DNA from: SIG307 sp964545045
GTDB taxonomy: Bacteria > Bacillota > Clostridia > Lachnospirales > Lachnospiraceae
DNA length: 64,000 nt
Direction of reading: 5' to 3'
Assembly: GCA_964545045.1 (NCBI GenBank)
Contig: CAZJEN010000005.1
Span: forward strand, 53,215-117,214
Below the pieces are notes generated by a model. That model saw only the letters and a program-made list of their open reading frames with translations, ran no database searches and had not been told where the DNA came from. A program made the position numbers and the translations under genes. This document shows, piece by piece, positions 1 to 8,892 of the stretch. Numbering within the stretch: position 1 is the first letter of the stretch; every line of letters begins with the position of its first letter.

Positions 1-1800
1 GTTCAAAATATAATCGCTGTCCGTCGGTTCATAGCTGCCGTCCGTCTCCTTTATCAGACGTGCCAACCGTATTACATTTCCCGAGGTTTTGGCAGACTCC
101 ACGAAATACCCTTCTTTTTCATAAACCTTCCGGGTCTGACCGAGGGAATTCTCTATTTCCAGCTTATACATAGCATAGGTAATGCGCCCGTCCTCATTCA
201 CATACAAATCCGATACTCTTCCGTAACCGTAAATCAGATTATCTTCGGAGCACCCTAAAAGCTTGACGTATTCCCCTTCCTCCGGCTCAACCGTAACACT
301 TTTTCCGGTCTCCGGATACAAAAGCGTCACCTTATCCGTCTGTCCGTGCTCCTGATATGCCACAAAACGCTTGTTTACGGAATAAACATAATCGTCCTTC
401 CGCACGTCCGATGCCAGCACGGCCAGCTCCTCCGTTACAAGATTGTAGGCATATACACCTCTGTTTACCATAAAGTAGAACACGTCGTATTCATTAAAAT
501 ATGCAAAGCTTCCCAGCTCTTCCTTTAAAATCTGATAGGTCGTATTCACCGGAACATAAATCAATTCTTCCAAACGCTGTTCATCCTCAAAATAACGATA
601 AACAAACAAACCGACTCTTCCCTCATAAACACCGTGATTCATATAACCGCTAACAAGGAACGTGATATTTCCGTCCACTTCCATTTTCAGAACCCGGATG
701 TCATACATCTGTTTCTGCGCACACATTCTCTCCATGGAACCGTGTGACGATGAAAACACCGTTGCAAGGGTATTCTCCGCCATATTATAGCAATACAAGG
801 AACCGTTCCTTACAAAAGCGGTTACCGTGGAATCGGAATTCGAGTACAGTTCCATCTTTTCCGCCTCGGTTACACCGATTTTCAGATCACTTTGAGACAG
901 ACTGGCATGCTCCCCATCAAACAGAGACTCCGTATGGCGCTCGTAATTTAAAAGGTGCACCACATCTCCCAAATAGCGAATACGATAATATTCCTCTACC
1001 AGATAATGTTCCGGTCCGTATCCCGCATCAATCGACACCCCGTACCGAACCGTTGCCGTCATAATCTCTTCATAAAACTCCGTCACGGAAACCACCGGTT
1101 CCGTAATCAAGGTCGGCAGTAAATCCCCCCAGCACACCGTTTTATAACTGTCGTAAATATCCACGTAGTGATAACTGTCCGCAGATGCTCCCGGCTTTGT
1201 CTCCAAATACGGAATGATTGCCTCGTTCTCCGCCGCAACCGCACTCAGGGTATTGGCGCTGAACGTCCGGATAAAAGCAAGCTTTTCAGCAAGTTTCGGC
1301 GTCTGATACTGCTTTATACGGAAATAGTAATACATACGTTTTCCGGTGTTGCTGATTAACGTAGCCTTCACCGCATATTCCGTACCTTCCTTCAGTTCCG
1401 CCTTCAGCTTAATCCGGACAATCTTATATCCATCCTGTTTTTCAAAGGCATTAATCGTCCCGGAATCCACTTCCGCCTCACTGGATACATCCAATATTTC
1501 ATATTTCAAACGACGGACATCCGTCTCATATTCCTTGATTTTCAGTTCAAAAACCCCGTCCGGTCCGATGGGAATTAAATCCTCTCTGTTTAAAATCGTA
1601 CTGAGATTAGAACTGTAGCCGGAGATACAATTAATCTCCTCCCCACAAGTCAGTATAGAAACCGTAGGGAAGGCTGCCGTACTTCCCGGTACGGTTTCCT
1701 TATCTCTGTCAAATACGGTTTCTCCCACACGACTGCCGAAAAACAGCACCGCGCCGAGAAAAACCAACACTAAATATATAATTTGATAAACTCTTTTCAT
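1..1800 (-). CDS. Membrane-anchored extracytoplasmic protein, unknown function (partial, C-terminus beyond window)
   Basis: An open minus-strand frame of 600 codons starts at the ATG at 1800 and runs off the left edge without a stop. The N-terminus (MKRVYQIIYLVLVFLGAVLF) is a signal anchor of about 18 hydrophobic residues after a short basic start, so the bulk should lie outside the membrane. The rest is rich in aromatic residues and short beta-like segments, with no enzymatic motif that I recognise; a propeller or beta-rich sensor fold is a guess. The start is one base after the stop of the upstream methyltransferase gene, so the two are probably translationally coupled. I do not know its function. 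Confidence 0.8.
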   Translation of the reverse strand, partial: MKRVYQIIYLVLVFLGAVLFFGSRVGETVFDRDKETVPGSTAAFPTVSILTCGEEINCISGYSSNLSTILNREDLIPIGPDGVFELKIKEYETDVRRLKYEILDVSSEAEVDSGTINAFEKQDGYKIVRIKLKAELKEGTEYAVKATLISNTGKRMYYYFRIKQYQTPKLAEKLAFIRTFSANTLSAVAAENEAIIPYLETKPGASADSYHYVDIYDSYKTVCWGDLLPTLITEPVVSVTEFYEEIMTATVRYGVSIDAGYGPEHYLVEEYYRIRYLGDVVHLLNYERHTESLFDGEHASLSQSDLKIGVTEAEKMELYSNSDSTVTAFVRNGSLYCYNMAENTLATVFSSSHGSMERMCAQKQMYDIRVLKMEVDGNITFLVSGYMNHGVYEGRVGLFVYRYFEDEQRLEELIYVPVNTTYQILKEELGSFAYFNEYDVFYFMVNRGVYAYNLVTEELAVLASDVRKDDYVYSVNKRFVAYQEHGQTDKVTLLYPETGKSVTVEPEEGEYVKLLGCSEDNLIYGYGRVSDLYVNEDGRITYAMYKLEIENSLGQTRKVYEKEGYFVESAKTSGNVIRLARLIKETDGSYEPTDSDYILN

Positions 1801-1801
1801 C

Positions 1802-2977
1802 CTATTCTTTCTCCGTCAACAACCGGTAAAGCGTCGGTTCGGTACCGCAATAGGAAAGGATTTCCTTTACGCCGCGCTCCACACATTCTCCCATCCGTTC
1901 TTTTGCTATCTTCTCTTTCTTTACCGCACGCAACAAAATATTTTTCGGCGTATGCTCCATATCAATAAACTCCAGGAGCTGGGTTTTGTATCCGCAGGCT
2001 TCCATCACATTGGCACGGAAGGCATCCGTCATCAACGCCGACATACGTTCCTTGATAATTCCGTATTTCAGAAACGGCTGTAACGGCTCACACTCCGTCT
2101 GCCGGTTCCATTCATGCTGACAGCACGGCACGGAAAGCACCACCGATGCCCCCCAGCAAAGAGCCTTGTACAACGCATAATCCGTGGCTGTATCGCAGGC
2201 ATGCAGCGTAACTACCATATCTACGGCATCCATTCCGGTATAATCCGCAATGTCTCCGCATAAAAATTCCAGCTTTTCATACCCGTAATCCTTGGCCAGG
2301 CGGTTACAGCGGGCAATGACATCCTTCTTTAAGTCCAGACCCACAATCCGCACTTCGTATCCTTTTACGGTATAAAGATAGTGGTACAGTGCAAAGGTAA
2401 GGTAAGACTTGCCGCAGCCGAAATCCAAAATGGTAATCTCACGATTCTTCGGCAACGCCGGCAAAATATCTTCCACAAATTCAAGAAAACGGTTAATCTG
2501 ACGAAACTTATCGTACTTCGCCTTCACCACCGTACCTTCCTTCGTCATAACGCCCAAATCAACCAAAAACGGTACCGGAATTCCTTCCTCCAAAAGATAC
2601 TGCTTTTTCCGATTGTGTTCTCTCGGCATTACCACAGAAGCAGTATCCTGCCGTTTCTTGCACTTTACGGTAGCCGTCCCCTTTTTCCCGATTAAAATTG
2701 TTCTCTGATGAAATACAGACAAAAGTTCCGCCTGCTTAAAGCATCCGGCATCCAACCATGTACCCACACGTTCCGCGACTTCGTCTTCCGTGCAGTTGGT
2801 ATGAAACACCTGGGTCCCCCGGTATTCTTCGATTTGATACTGTTGTCTGCCACCGATGACCACCGGATGTACCTTCACCTTAGAAAGCTCCGCTGTTTTC
2901 GGTACATTACTGAGAATCAGGCGTTGCAGCCCTTCCTCTATGCTCATTGCAATTGCTTCCTTTACCGTCTGTTCCAT
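1802..2977 (-). CDS. Class I SAM-dependent methyltransferase (Methyltransf_32-like)
   Basis: A 391-residue protein with a Rossmann SAM-binding core in its second half: ILDFGCGKSYLTFAL is motif I, followed by VGLDLKKD and a later VVTLHACDTATD. The segment SVPCCQHEW resembles the conserved CC-H motif of the Methyltransf_32 family, whose members modify RNA or protein; the substrate here is unknown. An upstream ATG at 3028 exists, but an AAGGAAGG ribosome binding site lies six bases before the ATG at 2977, so I chose that start. It is the first gene of a short operon with the anchored protein downstream. Confidence 0.85.
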   Translation of the reverse strand: MEQTVKEAIAMSIEEGLQRLILSNVPKTAELSKVKVHPVVIGGRQQYQIEEYRGTQVFHTNCTEDEVAERVGTWLDAGCFKQAELLSVFHQRTILIGKKGTATVKCKKRQDTASVVMPREHNRKKQYLLEEGIPVPFLVDLGVMTKEGTVVKAKYDKFRQINRFLEFVEDILPALPKNREITILDFGCGKSYLTFALYHYLYTVKGYEVRIVGLDLKKDVIARCNRLAKDYGYEKLEFLCGDIADYTGMDAVDMVVTLHACDTATDYALYKALCWGASVVLSVPCCQHEWNRQTECEPLQPFLKYGIIKERMSALMTDAFRANVMEACGYKTQLLEFIDMEHTPKNILLRAVKKEKIAKERMGECVERGVKEILSYCGTEPTLYRLLTEKE

Positions 2978-3010
2978 TTTGCACCTTCCTTGCACACTTA
3001 TCCACTTTTC

Positions 3011-3038
3011 AGTATAGCATATTTTCAATGAAATTCAA
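3011..3038 (-). promoter_or_regulatory. Sigma-A-type promoter of the methyltransferase operon
   Basis: On the minus strand, TTGAAT (3033-3038) and TATACT (3011-3016) are separated by 16 bases, with a TG one base before the -10 (extended -10). It sits about 35 bases upstream of the chosen methyltransferase start. Confidence 0.6.
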
Positions 3039-3107
3039 GCCTGAGACGCACCTTTTTCCCCTTGAGGCATATATTATAACAACAGAACTTTTAAGGCAGG
3101 TTCATCT

Positions 3108-3572
3108 ATGCCGTCCTATCATTCCGAAACCGATTATCCAATGGAGCCGAAGAGTCGATTTTACCCGCCGCAAGGCATGCGACCGGCCCCGATAACACCG
3201 AAAAGCACATCTGACATCCGTCTCCTCCCATACAAAAAAGAGGACGATGCCGCCTACTTTGCTCATCGTCACCCTATTTCCTTACAGCGCCTTTATGAAG
3301 CCGCCGATGCACTTTTAAATACTTATTCCCGTCATGAATTTATTTACGATGCATATCCGGACGATGTATCCCTGCGACTGATGCGTGACCGCCTCTTACG
3401 AGAAAACACTGCCCTTACCGAAGAGTTTTTACAGGCAGGCTGTCCTATTGCCTGGTTGAACCTGCTGACGGACACCGTATTGTCGGAGCTGCTTTTACGT
3501 CTCCGGCAAACTTACCGTAATCCAAGGGGAGAGGCCAATACTACCTCCGTACGGTCCATGTTCCGGTCATAA
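3108..3572 (+). CDS. Small hypothetical protein
   Basis: A 154-residue plus-strand frame, divergent from the methyltransferase. A weak AAGGCAGG site lies about eight bases before the ATG. The first 35 residues are proline-rich and polar; the rest looks like an amphipathic helical domain (LQRLYEAADALLNTY, then WLNLLTDTVLSELLLRLRQTY). There are no signal peptide or membrane segments. The last 61 bases overlap the convergent YwmB-like gene. It is believable because it fills the intergenic space and has ordinary composition, but I recognise no family. Confidence 0.6.
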   Translation: MPSYHSETDYPMEPKSRFYPPQGMRPAPITPKSTSDIRLLPYKKEDDAAYFAHRHPISLQRLYEAADALLNTYSRHEFIYDAYPDDVSLRLMRDRLLRENTALTEEFLQAGCPIAWLNLLTDTVLSELLLRLRQTYRNPRGEANTTSVRSMFRS

Positions 3573-4270
3573 TCAATCAACACCTGCACATTGATTTTAT
3601 TCCGTTCCACCGTAATATAATCCTCTACCGCTCCGGTGTATGCATAAACCGTGTAATAGCTGTTTTGACGGTTTTCATATACCGGCTGCGCGTAAAGCTC
3701 CGAAAGGAGGCTGTCCGTCAGAGCATCCTTCTCCGCCAAAGGAATTTCCCCGTCAAAAATACCGCAGAGTTCTAACGTTGCGGATACCTCTGTTAATCCC
3801 ATATCTTCTGCCGCCTGCAGCAACTCCTTACGCAAATAGGATGCCTGTACCGCATTTTGCCCCGATAAAGTGATTTCCGCGCAAAGATAGTACGCCTCCT
3901 CTTCCGTCAGATATACCAGTTTTAATACAGAGAATGCCTCTGCTGCCGTCTTTTCATAAATCAATTCCCTTCGTCCTTCAAAATCCGCAGTTCTCATTTC
4001 ACCGTCTACCGCAAGTCCGATCTGTTCCCCGAAGTGTTTTAACAATTTCTCTTCCGAAAAACCGTAAGGCGGAGGCAAATATCTTCCGGTCATAGTTACG
4101 GTACCCATACTCTCTTTCGGGTGCAACAGTGAAAACGCACCCTCGATGCTGGCCTGTGCCAAAAACGCCCGCTCCGTAATAACCCGAAAGGCCACCGCCA
4201 GCATCAGTACAACAGCAATTCCTCCCAAAACAGTTCTTTGTCTTCGATTCATTTCCATTAATTTTCGCAT
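3512..4270 (-). CDS. YwmB-like (TATA-box-binding-fold) extracytoplasmic protein
   Basis: A 252-residue protein with one N-terminal membrane segment (residues about 13-28, TVLGGIAVVLMLAVAF) and an extracytoplasmic domain. Overall length, layout and the motif YTVYAYTGAVEDYI fit the YwmB family of Firmicutes, whose TBP-like fold is known but whose function is not settled. A GGAGAGGAG ribosome binding site lies eight bases before the ATG, and this site is also the 3' arm of a hairpin (4274-4325). It lies downstream of clpX on the same strand; its 3' end overlaps the convergent gene at 3108-3572. Confidence 0.7.
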   Translation of the reverse strand: MRKLMEMNRRQRTVLGGIAVVLMLAVAFRVITERAFLAQASIEGAFSLLHPKESMGTVTMTGRYLPPPYGFSEEKLLKHFGEQIGLAVDGEMRTADFEGRRELIYEKTAAEAFSVLKLVYLTEEEAYYLCAEITLSGQNAVQASYLRKELLQAAEDMGLTEVSATLELCGIFDGEIPLAEKDALTDSLLSELYAQPVYENRQNSYYTVYAYTGAVEDYITVERNKINVQVLIDYDRNMDRTEVVLASPLGLR

Positions 4271-4273
4271 AAA

Positions 4274-4325
4274 AAATACTCCTCTCCAAAGTTGCCCATA
4301 TAAAGCCTCTTTGTGAGGAGTATTT
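4274..4325 (-). terminator. Hairpin after clpX overlapping the next ribosome binding site
   Basis: On the minus strand, AAATACTCCTC pairs perfectly with GAGGAGTATTT across a 30-base loop and is followed by a T run, so it can act as an intrinsic terminator. The 3' arm is the ribosome binding site of the YwmB-like gene, so a read-through transcript would fold its own start site away. Confidence 0.6.
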
Positions 4326-4350
4326 CCACTTTTTTTCAGTTCATTCCGTA

Positions 4351-5757
4351 TTATTTGTCGGCTCCCCGCATTTCAATGACCGGTCCGCCGCAGCCTCGGA
4401 CATAATCTCCGGTAATCGTTACCTTACCGATGGAATCGTCCTTCGGAATCTCATACATAATATCAAGCATAATCTCTTCCAGAATCGCCCGCAGTGCTCT
4501 GGCTCCCGTGTCCTTTTCCATGGCACGCTCCGCAATGGCATGAAGAGCATCCTCATCAAATACCAGCTGTACCTCATCCAGGGAAAGCAAATGCTCGTAC
4601 TGCTTCAAAATCGCATTCTTCGGCTCCTTTAACACCTGAATCAGCTGCTCCTTCTCCAAACCCTGTAAAGCAAAAATCACCGGCAGACGTCCGAGAAACT
4701 CCGGAATCATTCCGTATTCCCGCAAGTCCTCCACCGTCACCTTGGAAAGCAGCATCTTGTCTTCGTCATATTTATCCTTCAGCTCCGACCCGAAACCAAT
4801 CATGGCCGTCTGATTCAGACGCTTTTTAACAACCTTATCCAAATCCGGAAACGCTCCGCCGCAAATGAAAAGGATATCCTTCGTATTAATGGTGGTCATC
4901 GGCACCATGGCATTTTTATTGGTAGCGCCAACCGGAACCTCCACCTCGCTGCCCTCCAGCAGTTTCAGCAATCCCTGCTGTACCGACTCTCCGCTGACGT
5001 CACGACTGTTGGTATTCCGCTTTTTTGCAATCTTATCGATTTCGTCGATAAAAATGATACCGTGCTCGGCCCTCTCCACATCGTTATCCGCCGCTGCCAA
5101 AAGCTTCGACAGTACACTTTCCACATCGTCACCGATATAACCGGCTTCCGTAAGGGTAGTGGCATCCGTAATGGCAAGGGGTACGTTTAACAAACGCGCC
5201 AATGTCTTTACCAGATAAGTCTTACCGCTTCCGGTCGGCCCCAACATCAGCATGTTGGACTTTTCCAGTTCAATGGTATTACTCTTATCCGCCACTCGTT
5301 TATAGTGGTTATAAACCGCAACGGAAATCACCTTCTTCGCATGGTCCTGTCCGATGACATATTCATCCAGCTCCGCCTTAATTTTATGCGGCGGCTTCAG
5401 ATTCTTAATATCAAGCTCCGGTACAGCTTCCTCGCCTTTGTTCTCCTTTTCCGCCGGCTTTGCCTTCTTCTTCACCTTCGGCATCTTCATAAACTCGCCG
5501 CCCATTCGGAACATGGACGGATCCAATGTCATAATATCCATAAACGGTAACGGATTGCCGTTTATGGAATCGAAGGTCTTCTGTAGACAATCGTTACATA
5601 CACAATAGTTTCCCGGCAGCTGAATCAGCTTGCCCGCAACGCTCTCCGGTCTGCGACACATCTGACAATACTGTTCATAACCGGAATCTTTCTCCTTCGT
5701 CTCCGCGTCCTTTGTTTCTTCTGTATTTTCTTCCGGCAAATTCTTCTCGTCTTCCAT
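4351..5757 (-). CDS. clpX: ATP-dependent Clp protease ATP-binding subunit ClpX
   Basis: A 468-residue AAA+ unfoldase that delivers substrates to ClpP. Visible elements: an N-terminal zinc-binding domain (C31, C34, C54, C57), Walker A GPTGSGKT (173-180), pore loop GYIG (206-209), Walker B IIFIDEID (234-241), the ClpP-docking IGF loop (320-322), and a sensor/arginine segment near EFLGRLP. It is longer than usual (about 420-430) because of an acidic 25-residue N-terminal extension and a lysine-rich linker (about 90-112) between zinc domain and AAA+ core. No clpP lies nearby. The gene follows a sugar transferase with a 25-base gap and has a GGTGAGGA ribosome binding site. It could be a second ClpX copy; the window cannot tell. 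Confidence 0.93.
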   Translation of the reverse strand: MEDEKNLPEENTEETKDAETKEKDSGYEQYCQMCRRPESVAGKLIQLPGNYCVCNDCLQKTFDSINGNPLPFMDIMTLDPSMFRMGGEFMKMPKVKKKAKPAEKENKGEEAVPELDIKNLKPPHKIKAELDEYVIGQDHAKKVISVAVYNHYKRVADKSNTIELEKSNMLMLGPTGSGKTYLVKTLARLLNVPLAITDATTLTEAGYIGDDVESVLSKLLAAADNDVERAEHGIIFIDEIDKIAKKRNTNSRDVSGESVQQGLLKLLEGSEVEVPVGATNKNAMVPMTTINTKDILFICGGAFPDLDKVVKKRLNQTAMIGFGSELKDKYDEDKMLLSKVTVEDLREYGMIPEFLGRLPVIFALQGLEKEQLIQVLKEPKNAILKQYEHLLSLDEVQLVFDEDALHAIAERAMEKDTGARALRAILEEIMLDIMYEIPKDDSIGKVTITGDYVRGCGGPVIEMRGADK

Positions 5758-5782
5758 TTCCTCACCTTCCCGTTCTCATTCC

Positions 5783-7180
5783 TTAATATGCATTCTTATT
5801 AATAAAACCTTTAAAAATTGTCAAAAACAAAATCTTAATATCAAGTCCCAACGTCCAGTTTTCAATATAATGGACATCGTGCTCGATTCGTTTCCGAATA
5901 GAGGTATCTCCGCGGTATCCGTTGACCTGTGCCCAGCCTGTAATTCCCGGACGCACCTGGTGTTTAATCATATAACGCGGAATCTCTTCCTTAAACTTCT
6001 CCACAAACTTCGGTCGTTCCGGCCGCGGTCCCACAAGACTCATATCACCTTTTAAGACATTGATCAGCTGCGGAAGCTCGTCAATGCTGGTTTTTCGGAT
6101 AAGCTTCCCGATACCGGTTACTCTTGCATCGTTTTTCGTCGTCCAGGCATTTGCTTCCTTGGAGGCCTCCTGCACCACCATAGAACGAAACTTATACATT
6201 TTAAATTCTTTGTTATGCAGTCCTACCCGCACCTGCGAAAAAATAATCGGTCCTTTGGAGGTGCACTTAATTAAAATCGCCACTACAAGCATCGGAATCG
6301 AAAACAGAAGCAACGCAAACAACGCCCCCACAATGTCTATGGTCCGCTTCATTGCACGATTCACTACATTGCTTAACGGTACCTTCCGGATATTAATGAC
6401 AGGCAGTCCCTCCAAATCTTCGATATACGGAACCGTCGGCACAATATGATTATAGTCCGGAATAAACTTCGTATGCACACCCGAATACTCACAAGCCGTA
6501 ACCAGCTTTTCCAGCTTTTCGTACTCCTCGATTGCAAGCGCAATGGCTATCTCGTCATAATCCCGTTCCTTTAAACAAGAAGACAAGTCTGATAGGCTTC
6601 CCACAACAGATACCTTCTTATACCGGGTACCTACCGCCATCTTATCATCCAAAATTCCGTGAACAAAGTACCCCCACTGAGGATTCGCCAGAATACGATC
6701 CACATAAGCCTCTGCCGCTCGACTGTATCCCACAATCAAAATATGCTTTAAGTTCTTTCCCTTTCGTCTCAGATGCTCCAAAAACTTTCGCAAAAAGAAA
6801 CGGAACATACTTTCCAGAATCACATTTGTACAATAAAAAATCGCCAAAAACGTTCTGGAAATATCCATTTTAAATAAGAATAATAATACGATAAACGCCG
6901 CACCGCTGATAATATTTGCCTTCAGTACCAGCCACAGCTCCCACTGCATTCCCCGTCCCCGCTTCGGCGCATACAACCCGCTGGTCCAGTAAATCACCAG
7001 ATACACCGGCAACACAACAACAAGAAAACGCGCGTAAGACTCTATGGTATAGTCTCCGGCCTTTTCCATATCAAGCCATACGAAACGGAGAAGATATGCC
7101 GTAAAATACGCCAGCAGCACAAACAAACCGTCCGTAACAATATGCAATTGATTAAATGCCTTTTGATTGTCTTTAATCAT
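5783..7180 (-). CDS. Undecaprenyl-phosphate sugar phosphotransferase (WbaP/CpsE type)
   Basis: A 465-residue polyprenyl glycosylphosphotransferase that would load the first sugar-phosphate onto undecaprenyl phosphate for exopolysaccharide synthesis. The N-terminal half has four predicted membrane helices (within residues 12-125) and a nucleotide-binding-like CoA_binding_3 domain (about 130-250). The C-terminal catalytic domain follows a further helix (about 283-303) and shows GPIIFSQVRVG, KMYKFRSM, DELPQLINVLKGDMSLVGPR and RPGITGWAQVNG, all diagnostic of the Bac_transf family. The TAGGAGA ribosome binding site supports the start. The gene is divergent from htrA. The sugar cannot be told from sequence. 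A paralogue lies at 31531-32913. Confidence 0.9.
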   Translation of the reverse strand: MIKDNQKAFNQLHIVTDGLFVLLAYFTAYLLRFVWLDMEKAGDYTIESYARFLVVVLPVYLVIYWTSGLYAPKRGRGMQWELWLVLKANIISGAAFIVLLFLFKMDISRTFLAIFYCTNVILESMFRFFLRKFLEHLRRKGKNLKHILIVGYSRAAEAYVDRILANPQWGYFVHGILDDKMAVGTRYKKVSVVGSLSDLSSCLKERDYDEIAIALAIEEYEKLEKLVTACEYSGVHTKFIPDYNHIVPTVPYIEDLEGLPVINIRKVPLSNVVNRAMKRTIDIVGALFALLLFSIPMLVVAILIKCTSKGPIIFSQVRVGLHNKEFKMYKFRSMVVQEASKEANAWTTKNDARVTGIGKLIRKTSIDELPQLINVLKGDMSLVGPRPERPKFVEKFKEEIPRYMIKHQVRPGITGWAQVNGYRGDTSIRKRIEHDVHYIENWTLGLDIKILFLTIFKGFINKNAY

Positions 7181-7214
7181 TTTATTCTCCTAACCAAACT
7201 CCCTCATACATGAT

Positions 7215-7243
7215 ATCTTACATGATTCTCGCCAAAACCTCAA
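7215..7243 (-). promoter_or_regulatory. Promoter of the sugar transferase gene
   Basis: Minus strand: TTGAGG (7238-7243), 17-base spacer, TAAGAT (7215-7220), about 35 bases before the sugar transferase start. Confidence 0.5.
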
Positions 7244-7303
7244 CAAAAATTTTTGAAATACAGCATTTCTTAACCGTTTCGTCACAAAGCTTACACAAAC
7301 CCG

Positions 7304-7312
7304 TGGTATACT
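7304..7312 (+). promoter_or_regulatory. Extended -10 element upstream of htrA
   Basis: TGG-TATACT (7304-7312) is an extended -10 about 36 bases before the htrA ATG. There is no good -35 hexamer (ACAAAG at the expected place), which suggests an activated or stress-responsive promoter. Confidence 0.45.
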
Positions 7313-7347
7313 ACGGACAGAAAGAAACAACATCGGGAGGTTTTATT

Positions 7348-8718
7348 ATGGATTCAAATCAAGATAACATTTTAAATTTAAATAATGATACATTACCGGA
7401 AAACGAGACCTTACAGGAATCCGTTGTTTCCGAAGCAATTTATGCCGAGACGGATTCTCCCGTCCCTGCCACGCCTGTAAACGCTCCGAAAAAGAACCGC
7501 GGCTTTGCAAAAAAACTGTTCGGCTGTATCGGTCTGGCTGCCTGCTTCGGTCTTGTAGCCGGAGGAACCTTCTTCGGAGTCAAGCTGGCCTTTTCTCACT
7601 TCTTTCCGGAAAAGAACGCGCAGGTAGAAAACCTACCGGATACCGACGACCTCTTTTCCCAAAAACCGAATATTACCATTTCCTCCACCGAAGTAAATGA
7701 AGTAGGTGATACGGATGCCACAGAAATCGTAGCCACCGTCGTGGAGCAGACCATGCCGGCCATGGTGTCGATTCAAACGATTACACAAACTACCTCTTAC
7801 TTTTGGGGACAGCCGATTTACAACCAGCAGGAAGGCGGCGGCTCCGGGATTATTGTGGGCTCCAACGAAAATGATTTGTTAATTGCCACCAACTATCACG
7901 TAATCGAGGGGACCTCCTCCGTACAAGCGATTCTTGCGGACGGTTCCTCGCATTCCGTTACGGTAAAAGGGTCCGACGCAGATGCAGATCTTGCTATTCT
8001 TGCTCTTCCCCTTGCAGACCTTTCTCAGGAAACACTGGACGGTATCGACATTGCGGTATTGGGAGACTCCGACAGTTCCAAAATCGGTCAAATGGTAATT
8101 GCAATCGGGAATGCCCTCGGATACGGTCCGACGGTTACTGTCGGCTATTTAAGTGCAAAAGACAGAGAAGTCAACATCCAGGGAAATGACATGATTTTAC
8201 TTCAGACCAATGCAGCCATCAACTCCGGAAACAGCGGCGGCGCACTGCTCAACACCAAGGGTGAAGTTATCGGTATCAACAATGCAAAACTTACCAGCAC
8301 AGAAATCGAAGGCATCTGCTTTGCAATCCCGATTTCCGAAGCCACTCCGATTTTGGACGAATTAATGACCAAGGAAATCCTTTCCGAAGAAGAAAAGGGC
8401 TATTTGGGTGTATCCGTAACAGAATTGGACTCCGCAATTTTCCAAACCTATAACTGGCCGGACGGTGTATATGTTTCTGCCGTTACGGAAGGCAGCGCTG
8501 CCGAAGCCGCCGGCATCTATCAGGGAGATATTATTACCCACGTAAACGGCGAAGCGGTTACCACGACGAATCAGTTAATCAATGCAGTTACTGCTCATCG
8601 ACACGGTACCGTAATTGAAATCACGTTGCAGCGTATCATCGAAGGAACCTTTAAAGAGTTTACCTATTCCGTTACGTTACAGCAACACCCGGATTTATTG
8701 AAGAATACAAATCGTTAG
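7348..8718 (+). CDS. HtrA/DegP-family membrane-anchored serine protease
   Basis: A 456-residue protein when started at the ATG at 7348, which has a GGGAGG site eight bases upstream; a longer frame from 7210 lacks one. The acidic N-terminal 50 residues are cytoplasmic, then a membrane helix (about 57-81), a trypsin-like domain with catalytic H184 (ATNYHVIEG), D214 (DADLAIL) and S296 (NSGNSGGALLN), and one C-terminal PDZ domain with YLGVSV near its start. This is the standard HtrA layout of Firmicutes, acting in surface protein quality control. It stands alone on the plus strand, and its stop codon abuts a structured repeat. Confidence 0.93.
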   Translation: MDSNQDNILNLNNDTLPENETLQESVVSEAIYAETDSPVPATPVNAPKKNRGFAKKLFGCIGLAACFGLVAGGTFFGVKLAFSHFFPEKNAQVENLPDTDDLFSQKPNITISSTEVNEVGDTDATEIVATVVEQTMPAMVSIQTITQTTSYFWGQPIYNQQEGGGSGIIVGSNENDLLIATNYHVIEGTSSVQAILADGSSHSVTVKGSDADADLAILALPLADLSQETLDGIDIAVLGDSDSSKIGQMVIAIGNALGYGPTVTVGYLSAKDREVNIQGNDMILLQTNAAINSGNSGGALLNTKGEVIGINNAKLTSTEIEGICFAIPISEATPILDELMTKEILSEEEKGYLGVSVTELDSAIFQTYNWPDGVYVSAVTEGSAAEAAGIYQGDIITHVNGEAVTTTNQLINAVTAHRHGTVIEITLQRIIEGTFKEFTYSVTLQQHPDLLKNTNR

Positions 8719-8840
8719 TAGGCTTACGCTTCGCGCATTCCCACGCACATCGCGGCTTCGCCGCTCAGTCGTGGGCGCGTTCGCATCTCAGCTTTTGCAC
8801 AAGTATACTTGCGCAAAGCTTCTATGCTCACTTTGCCTAC
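8718..8840. repeat. Structured repeat element, copy 1
   Basis: A 123-base element whose ends are complementary (GTAGGC at 8718-8723, GCCTAC at 8835-8840). Inside are a hairpin closed by CCCACG/CGTGGG with an inner GCGGC-TTC-GCCGC helix, and a second arm around AAGTATACTT. A second copy at 35786-35910 keeps the same architecture with paired base changes. The left end overlaps the last base of the htrA stop codon. Confidence 0.75.
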
Positions 8841-8846
8841 ACGCAG

Positions 8847-8886
8847 GATGCCGCAGGCTCACATTGATTGTGTACCCTGCGGCATC
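8847..8886. terminator. Intergenic hairpin between convergent genes
   Basis: GATGCCGCAGG and CCTGCGGCATC form a perfect 11-bp stem. On the plus strand it is followed by a T-rich tract, so it probably ends htrA transcription; it may work in both directions for the convergent exporter operon. Confidence 0.6.
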
Positions 8887-8892
8887 TTAATT

